64,000 bases of DNA from Thiohalocapsa sp. PB-PSB1 (GTDB lineage: Bacteria; Pseudomonadota; Gammaproteobacteria; Chromatiales; Chromatiaceae). Below the pieces are notes generated by a model. The model did not search any database, was not told the DNA's origin, and saw only the letters and a list, made by a program, of their open reading frames with translations. Location of the stretch: the NCBI GenBank assembly GCA_016745215.1, contig CP050890.1, forward strand, positions 2,232,001 through 2,296,000, read 5' to 3'. Position 1 is the first letter of the stretch, and each line of letters begins with the position of its first letter. Below are positions 59,578-64,000 of this stretch, one piece after another. Made by a program: the position numbers and the translations under genes.

Positions 59578-60582
59578 TCACCTATATATCGCGATCGGCT
59601 TTAGCTCCAAAACGATGTTTTTCTCATTTTGTTCAACACTCGATATCGCAAAGCCGAGAAAGTTGACGCGGATGGACCTGCCGTCACGATACTCTTCAAC
59701 CCAATTTTTCGTGATGTTTGATTTTTTGACAAACGATTCGATCGTAAAATGAACACCAGTATTTCGTTCGTCTGGGTGGGTAAAGACAAGCTTGTAGTAT
59801 TCGGGGCTTTCTTCAATGATGTGGAAAGAGGACGACATGAGGAAAACACGATCAATTCCCCTTAGCTCTTCCATGCTGATTTTTGTTCCACCTTCAAAAA
59901 TCTCCATTTTGAACTTTTCGATCTCGGATTGTTCGGCCAATATCGCCTCAAACCGATGTTGTTTGATGACTTCCAAGATTTTCTCCAAATCAAGGAGGCG
60001 TACTGGCTTGCGATACTCCAATTCAAGCCCGAGTGTGACCCGCTCCTGGTCAATGAGCGAGGTGAGATATTTGTAGAAAACGGCATCGACGCTTCGTTCT
60101 TGGCTAATGTACCCGTGCTTTTGCTCGGGCGTATCAGAGTCTCCGATGTTCCCCGATAGACTAGAATCACCCGTATCAAACCCGATTCCCTGATCACTGG
60201 TACTTTCTGTTTTGATGACCGTACTATCGTGGCGGAGGCTCTGTCCGCTATGCGGCTCGTAGCTTTCTAATTCCAAAGAATCTAGATAATGGAAGGAAAA
60301 GTGCTTCTTATCTCGCACTTCCTTTAGGATTTCGTCGATTCTGTTGTCTGAGATTGCGTATCGCTTCGTAGGCGGTGTCTTGGATTTATCGACACGCACG
60401 GGAATGTATCGCTTTTTCGTGCCGCTCTTGTCTTCCTCACTATATGCTGGATTTGCAATATATACTTCGGGGTCGATCCTCTCTAGGGCCGGCCTTGGGT
60501 AGGCGTTAAAGCGATCCCCCCTCGAGGTTTTCTGTCTTTTGTAAAGCGTCTTAGGGAGCTTGTCATAGGGAATGTCGTTCAC
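59578..60582 (-). CDS. Unknown 334-aa cassette protein
   Basis: Start set at GTG 60582 (VNDIPYDKLPKTLYKRQKTS), preceded by GAGGGA at 7-9 bases; the frame runs on to 60639. The protein is soluble, Lys/Glu-rich, with a disordered acidic middle (STSDQGIGFDTGDSSLSGNI) and helical C-terminal half. I do not recognise it. GTTAGGG at 60640-60634, just upstream, looks like the cassette joining point, placing this gene as first cassette of attI-like segment 2. The lower GC fits. Confidence 0.65.
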   Translation of the reverse strand: MNDIPYDKLPKTLYKRQKTSRGDRFNAYPRPALERIDPEVYIANPAYSEEDKSGTKKRYIPVRVDKSKTPPTKRYAISDNRIDEILKEVRDKKHFSFHYLDSLELESYEPHSGQSLRHDSTVIKTESTSDQGIGFDTGDSSLSGNIGDSDTPEQKHGYISQERSVDAVFYKYLTSLIDQERVTLGLELEYRKPVRLLDLEKILEVIKQHRFEAILAEQSEIEKFKMEIFEGGTKISMEELRGIDRVFLMSSSFHIIEESPEYYKLVFTHPDERNTGVHFTIESFVKKSNITKNWVEEYRDGRSIRVNFLGFAISSVEQNEKNIVLELKPIAIYR

Positions 60583-60795
60583 TGCGCTTTCCCTCACCTT
60601 GGCGATGGTTGATGTTGCGAGTACGGCTCGCCCTAACAATGAGTATCAAGGCAGAATCATCCGGCCTTATTATAGGCCCGGCCAAGACTTGGGGTTCGCC
60701 TCGAACGCTCTAACATTTTAACTTTAAAACCAACGTTTTACGGAAAAGCCCCGTGCACCCGCTCGTCAGTTGGTCGGAGTGATGAGCAAGGCCGA

Positions 60796-60984
60796 ATTGC
60801 CCTGATTAAGCAAATATTTTCCACCTTTGCAGGCACATTCGCAAGGTTTCCCCACCTGGGAATTTATCGAGGCACCCACGCCCTGATAAGTTGATATTGG
60901 CCGGCTTTTCGGGCAATGCCGCCCAAATGTCTGGAAATGATAGCGGAGGATGGAGACTTGGGCGGCCAACGGTTTTTGGACGGT
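60796..60984 (+). other. attI-like segment 2
   Basis: Homologous to 58700-58887: CACATTCGCAAGGTTT, GCCCTGATAAGTTGATATTG and GAGGATGGAGACTTGGGCGG are shared in the same order. It precedes the longer intI fragment. The two segments bracket the 334-aa gene, as if the integron head had been duplicated or two related integrons had met. Confidence 0.6.
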
Positions 60985-61519
60985 GAGTATGGTAATGCGC
61001 CGGCAGCATGATTCGGTCCAAACGGAGCGCGGCTATTGCGACTGGATAACACGGTTTGTCAAGTTTCATGGCATGCGGTCTCGCCAGCAGGTCTTGGGTG
61101 CCGGGGTGGCGCGGATCGAGACGTTCTTGATCGATCTGGCGGAGAAGCGAAAGGTTTCGGCATCGAGGCAAAATCAAATGTTTAACGCGTCGCTGTTTTT
61201 GTACGGTAAGGTGTCGAAAAAGACATTGGAAGGGTGGATCGATGCAGCACGGTCTTCCAAGGAGCCCAGGCCGCCAGTGGTGCTGAGACACGAGAAAGTG
61301 GCGAAGGTGCTGCCGTTGATCGATGGTCAAGCGGATCTCGTGATTCGGCTGTTGTACGGGAGTGGGTTGTGCATCACCGAGGCGGTGCAGCTGCGGAAAC
61401 TAGACATGGATTTCGGCTACAAGCAGATCAAGGTACGATTTGGGAAGGGCAATCAGGCAGCATGTCGGTCAGGAACTAGGCATCAGAATAATGTGATTGC
61501 TATCGGATGTGCTGTTTGA
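60950..61519 (+). pseudogene. intI: Integron integrase (intI) fragment 2, catalytic half lost
   Basis: RRQHDSVQTERGYCDWITRF and VSASRQNQMFNASLFLYGKV are the N-terminal domain. PVVLRHEKVAKVLPLIDGQA, LLYGSGLCITEAVQLRKLDM and FGYKQIKVRFGKGNQ start the catalytic domain; the family first Arg, expected in GSGLRI, reads Cys (GSGLCI). Similarity stops after GKGNQ and the frame ends at 61519. The His-Arg-His-Tyr end is missing and the catalytic Arg is changed, so the protein is inactive. Confidence 0.8.
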
Positions 61520-61649
61520 ATGGATTGTGTCGCCTGCGTTACATGGCTCTTCCCGCTCAACGCGATGTCGAGGTCGTACGCTGTTGCGGAGTGCTGCCTG
61601 CGTAGAATGCTCAGCTATTCACTCAGAATGAAGTTTGAGTTTGATTCAT
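61520..61649. other. Short gap without a gene
   Basis: No gene-like frame or repeat recognised between the intI remnant and composite repeat copy 4. Confidence 0.4.
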
Positions 61650-62020
61650 ATTCTTCGAAGGCAGCCTCCAGTAAATATCAGGTTTCTCACGCCCTGATGT
61701 CATGTCTTTTCGATCCCAATCCCGATCCCAATCCTAATCAAGTCGCGCTGGGCGGGTTGCACCCTGGGGTATCTTCGGTTCATCTGCCGAGCAGACAGCG
61801 GCCTACAGCCTTTTTCCCGGGAAAGGTGCGCCGCTCGCGTCCGCTCCGCTGGCATTACCGGGTCGCCCTAAGCGGGCTCCTACGCTGACCGACTCCCACG
61901 GCTGGTCAAGGTCCGCTTGTGTTCGAGGCGCCTTGGCCCCTCTGCGCAGTCTGCGTTTCTGCGGTGAATCCTTCCATTCTTCGAAGGCAGCACTCCTGTT
62001 GCGACGCGGCAAGAAGAGGC
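61650..62020. repeat. Modular REP-containing composite repeat, copy 4 (inverted relative to copy 1)
   Basis: Begins CATATTCTTCGAAGGCAGCC and runs through TCTCACGCCCTGATGTCATG, CAAGTCGCGCTGGGCGGGTT, AAGCGGGCTCCTACGCTGAC and TGCGGTGAATCC to a second TTCTTCGAAGGCAGC, the mirror of 41216-41712. Its right end cuts the flavodoxin-like gene. Confidence 0.75.
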
Positions 62021-62039
62021 TCGCGCAGGGGTACCAAAC

Positions 62040-62168
62040 GCAGATCTGATCGATGGCAATCAGGTTGGCTTGCACATGCTCGATGCTGTTGACGCCGCTG
62101 ACGATGGCTTCGGCCTGGCTGGTCGTGTGGCCATAGCCACTATGGTCGATGACGCTGACAGTTTTCAT
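62040..62168 (-). pseudogene. N-terminal stub of a flavodoxin-like NAD(P)H:quinone oxidoreductase (WrbA-like)
   Basis: ATG 62168 begins MKTVSVIDHSGYGHTTSQAE and AIVSGVNSIEHVQANLIAID, the FMN-phosphate loop (SGYGHT) of the WrbA/flavodoxin type. After about 43 codons the composite repeat takes over. The ribosome site is normal, so the stub may still be translated. Confidence 0.65.
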
Positions 62169-62209
62169 GTCAGGCTTGCCTCTGGATGATGGTTACGGAA
62201 TATGGTTTA

Positions 62210-62908
62210 TCAGGGCAGGTCGAACAGCAGGATCTCGGCATCATCGACGCCGAGCAGTTCCAGCCGCTCATGCTTCTGCACCCTTAAGCCATCGCCTTGT
62301 CTTAGGGTGAGGCTGCCGATCCGCATCTGACCGCGTGCCAGGTGCACATAGCCTTGACGATTGGCGTCAAATCTGTATTCCAGGGTCTCGCCTGTCGCCA
62401 GCAGGGTGCCGAACATCAGTGCATCCTGGCGCGTCGCGATGGAGCCATCCCGAGCGTCCGGCGAGATCAGGGTGGCCCAGCGTCCACGGCGTTCTTCCAG
62501 CGGGAAGTGCCTCTGCTCGTAGCTGGGCTGGATGCCGATGGCATTCGGTTCCAACCAAATCTGCAGGAAATGCACGGGCTCGCTGGCCGAGTGGTTGTAC
62601 TCGCTATGGGTGACGCCGATGCCGGCGCTCATGCGCTGGACATCACCGGGACGGATCACTGAGCCCTGACCCATGCTGTCTTTGTGCTCGAGCGCGCCGT
62701 CCAGCACATAGCTGATGATTTCCATGTCGTTATGGCCATGGGTTGGAAATCCGCCACCTGGTGCGACTCTATCGTCGTTGATCACACGCAGGTTGGATAC
62801 GCCCATGTGCTGTGGGTCGTAGTAACCGCCAAATGAGAACGTGTGATGACTGTCCAGCCAAGCATGATTGGTATGACCTCGATCGTCTGCCTTTCGCACT
62901 GCCAACAT
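62210..62908 (-). CDS. Pirin-family protein
   Basis: 232 residues, bicupin. FPTHGHNDMEIISYVLDGAL, VQRMSAGIGVTHSEYNHSAS and HFLQIWLEPNAIGIQPSYEQ carry the pirin metal ligands (His, His, His, Glu). YhhW-type pirins oxidise quercetin in vitro; the natural role is unclear. It lies just upstream of the WrbA-like stub, a pairing (pirin plus quinone reductase) seen elsewhere. Confidence 0.92.
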   Translation of the reverse strand: MLAVRKADDRGHTNHAWLDSHHTFSFGGYYDPQHMGVSNLRVINDDRVAPGGGFPTHGHNDMEIISYVLDGALEHKDSMGQGSVIRPGDVQRMSAGIGVTHSEYNHSASEPVHFLQIWLEPNAIGIQPSYEQRHFPLEERRGRWATLISPDARDGSIATRQDALMFGTLLATGETLEYRFDANRQGYVHLARGQMRIGSLTLRQGDGLRVQKHERLELLGVDDAEILLFDLP

Positions 62909-63021
62909 GATCTTGCCTCATCGTGGGTAGCTTTGATGGCGATAACTTAGGGAGAAACTCGGTGATGAAAACCCCCTGCCATGATATAGGCTGTTGCAAA
63001 CATCGTAAGCATACCGGGGGC

Positions 63022-63200
63022 GGCCGGATTGCATTGTCGAGGCGCACCTGGCGGAGGGTCGGCTGATCCAAGGTGCTCGAAGACGATGAGCGCGGTCTTA
63101 TGGCCTTGTTCGCCTTCTACCCCTCGCGTCAGCAGCTTCCGGCCAAGACGCGCAAGTTTCTGGTTTGGACCCTTGGTCGTCATTCATCGGGTGCTGTGAT
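63022..63200 (+). pseudogene. LysR-type regulator, C-terminal remnant with frameshift
   Basis: One frame reads CIVEAHLAEGRLIQ; after a one-base shift the next reads VLEDDERGLMALFAFYPSRQ and QLPAKTRKFLVW, the end of a LysR effector domain. The pirin is often regulated by a divergent LysR gene, so this may be its lost regulator. Bases 62909-63021 show no other feature. Confidence 0.5.
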
Positions 63201-63258
63201 TTAACTGCGCGACGGCGTTCTTGTTCGTTATCCCCTAGCCTGTATGGGTGCAGCACCT

Positions 63259-63642
63259 TTAGAAACTCAGGCTCAAAGCGGTGCCAAACTTGTAATAGTC
63301 GTATCCGACGGGCACGGAGAAATCCACGTGAACGATGTAACCGCTGAGCGAGAGCTGCTTGCTGATCGGCAGGTCGAAAAGCAGGTCGATTTCCAGCGAA
63401 TCGGCGTCGACGGCCTGATTGCGGCCGATACCGATGGCGGGCCTTAACTTCAGCCGGCCGAGCTTCGCCGATCCGTTCAGATAGAAGAGGTAGGCGTTAT
63501 TTCGGCCGTTCAGCGGGTAGAGATTCTCCTCGATCAGCGGGTCGAAGGTGCCGAACAGGCCGGCGTTGAGGTCGATACGGCCGTTGCCGAGCCAATAGAT
63601 GCCGGCGCCGGCCGAGTAGTGCTTGCTTTCTCGATCGCATGA
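63259..63642 (-). pseudogene. C-terminal part of an outer-membrane beta-barrel protein
   Basis: The minus strand reads GAGIYWLGNGRIDLNAGLFG, NAYLFYLNGSAKLGRLKLRP and ends KFGTALSLSF plus stop, with alternating strands and a terminal Phe, the outer-membrane barrel signature. No start is present; it follows the cytochrome stop in the same frame. The N-terminal half is deleted. Family unknown (perhaps an MtrB/OprB-like or solvent-type porin). Confidence 0.55.
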
Positions 63643-64000
63643 TCAATCCGGCCTCTCTGCTGCGCAAACCGAATTCAGATCCGGCGGCAGTCTATCAGCG
63701 GCCGATGTGCCATGGCGGAACCAGGCCAGCAGCGAGCGCAATTGCTCGTCCGCAAGTGGATTCTCCAGTCCAGTTTGGGGCAGTCCGCGGACGCCGGCCA
63801 GCAGTCTGGCGATAAATTCTTGTTCCGGCATGGTTGCCGCATCAATGAATAGATTGCGTGCTGGATTGTCCCGTGCCCTGTCTGGCGCGATGTGGCAGGC
63901 GCGGCAGCTATCGCGGTGGAGTTTTCGGCCGCGCTCGAGGCGTGCCGGGGTGGCGTCGAGGGCAATAAATCCGCGTATGTCGAGCGGATAGTCTTGCATC
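63643..64000 (-). CDS. Cytochrome c family protein, 5' end beyond the window
   Basis: About 119 visible residues. Haem-binding CRACH near residue 33 (counting from the Met at 63999) with a downstream Met (TMPEQEFIARLL) as possible axial ligand, and helices typical of class I c-type domains. No signal peptide is seen before the haem site, so the real start probably lies right of base 64000. It stops at 63645-63643, right before the outer-membrane-protein remnant. Confidence 0.75.
   Translation of the reverse strand, partial: MQDYPLDIRGFIALDATPARLERGRKLHRDSCRACHIAPDRARDNPARNLFIDAATMPEQEFIARLLAGVRGLPQTGLENPLADEQLRSLLAWFRHGTSAADRLPPDLNSVCAAERPD

Noticed and set aside
1..64000. tRNA and rRNA genes
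   Set aside because: No TTCGAATCC-type T-arm with a matching acceptor stem was seen by eye on either strand; a covariance search would be decisive.

Overview
The window looks like a chromosomal segment of a gammaproteobacterium, probably of the purple-sulfur/Chromatiales type. The reasons are the housekeeping blocks glnA - DUF4124 - ntrB - ntrC, rhodanese - secB - gpsA - trmL, envC-like - S41 protease and epmB, the moderate to high GC, and the density of REP/RAYT-type repeats. This placement is inference from gene content; no rRNA or other phylogenetic marker is present and I saw no tRNA.

Layout. (1) 1-5.8 kb: remains of an integron. An integrase-like gene reads left off the window and diverges from small plus-strand cassette genes (unknown protein, RHH/MazF-type pair, PIN pair) separated by attC-like sites, with several insertions. 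(2) 5.8-10.5 kb: a graveyard with a DUF3368/UPF0175 toxin-antitoxin pair, broken RAYT and IS200/IS605 genes, an ISL3 remnant, a broken AAA-ATPase-like gene and an EAL fragment. (3) 10.5-18.5 kb: a coherent minus-strand operon, SapC - GAF/HlyD - PqqD/M50/HlyD - short SecA-like ATPase - HlyD adaptor. It reads as an export or surface-display machine and is my best candidate for an undescribed system. (4) 18.6-37.8 kb: core genome, comprising a PEP-CTERM remnant, a sugar epimerase/dehydratase and a phosphoglycosyl transferase, DJ-1, an S41 protease, an EnvC-like peptidase, ArsR, rhodanese, SecB, GpsA, TrmL, the NtrBC/GlnA nitrogen-control block and a CDF transporter. (5) 37.9-42.1 kb: decayed genes (IS91, MscS/SMR, Fic) around one intact lipoprotein hydrolase. 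(6) 42.1-51.1 kb: SWIM + SNF2 helicase, PLA2-like protein + EpmB, DnaQ-like exonuclease, sulfotransferase, zinc metallopeptidase, DUF3775. (7) 51.1-62.2 kb: repeats, a truncated DruA-like gene, an IS630 fragment, then a second integron whose cassettes read on the minus strand (DUF2283/DUF4258, DUF4160/DUF2442, HicAB, unknown genes). It has an ISAs1 element with an ISL3 element nested inside, and two truncated intI copies each preceded by an attI-like segment. (8) 62.2-64 kb: pirin, decayed LysR and outer-membrane-protein genes, and a cytochrome c reaching the window edge.

Four repeat classes tie the accessory regions together: attC sites; a roughly 155-bp palindromic MITE-like repeat; a modular REP-containing composite; and 'stutter' arrays. 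A stutter array is a short core (GTGGGTGTCC, GTGGTCTGTCCCC or CTGGCCCC) followed by an 8-14 bp word that is iterated locally. They repeatedly sit at the exact points where genes are truncated.
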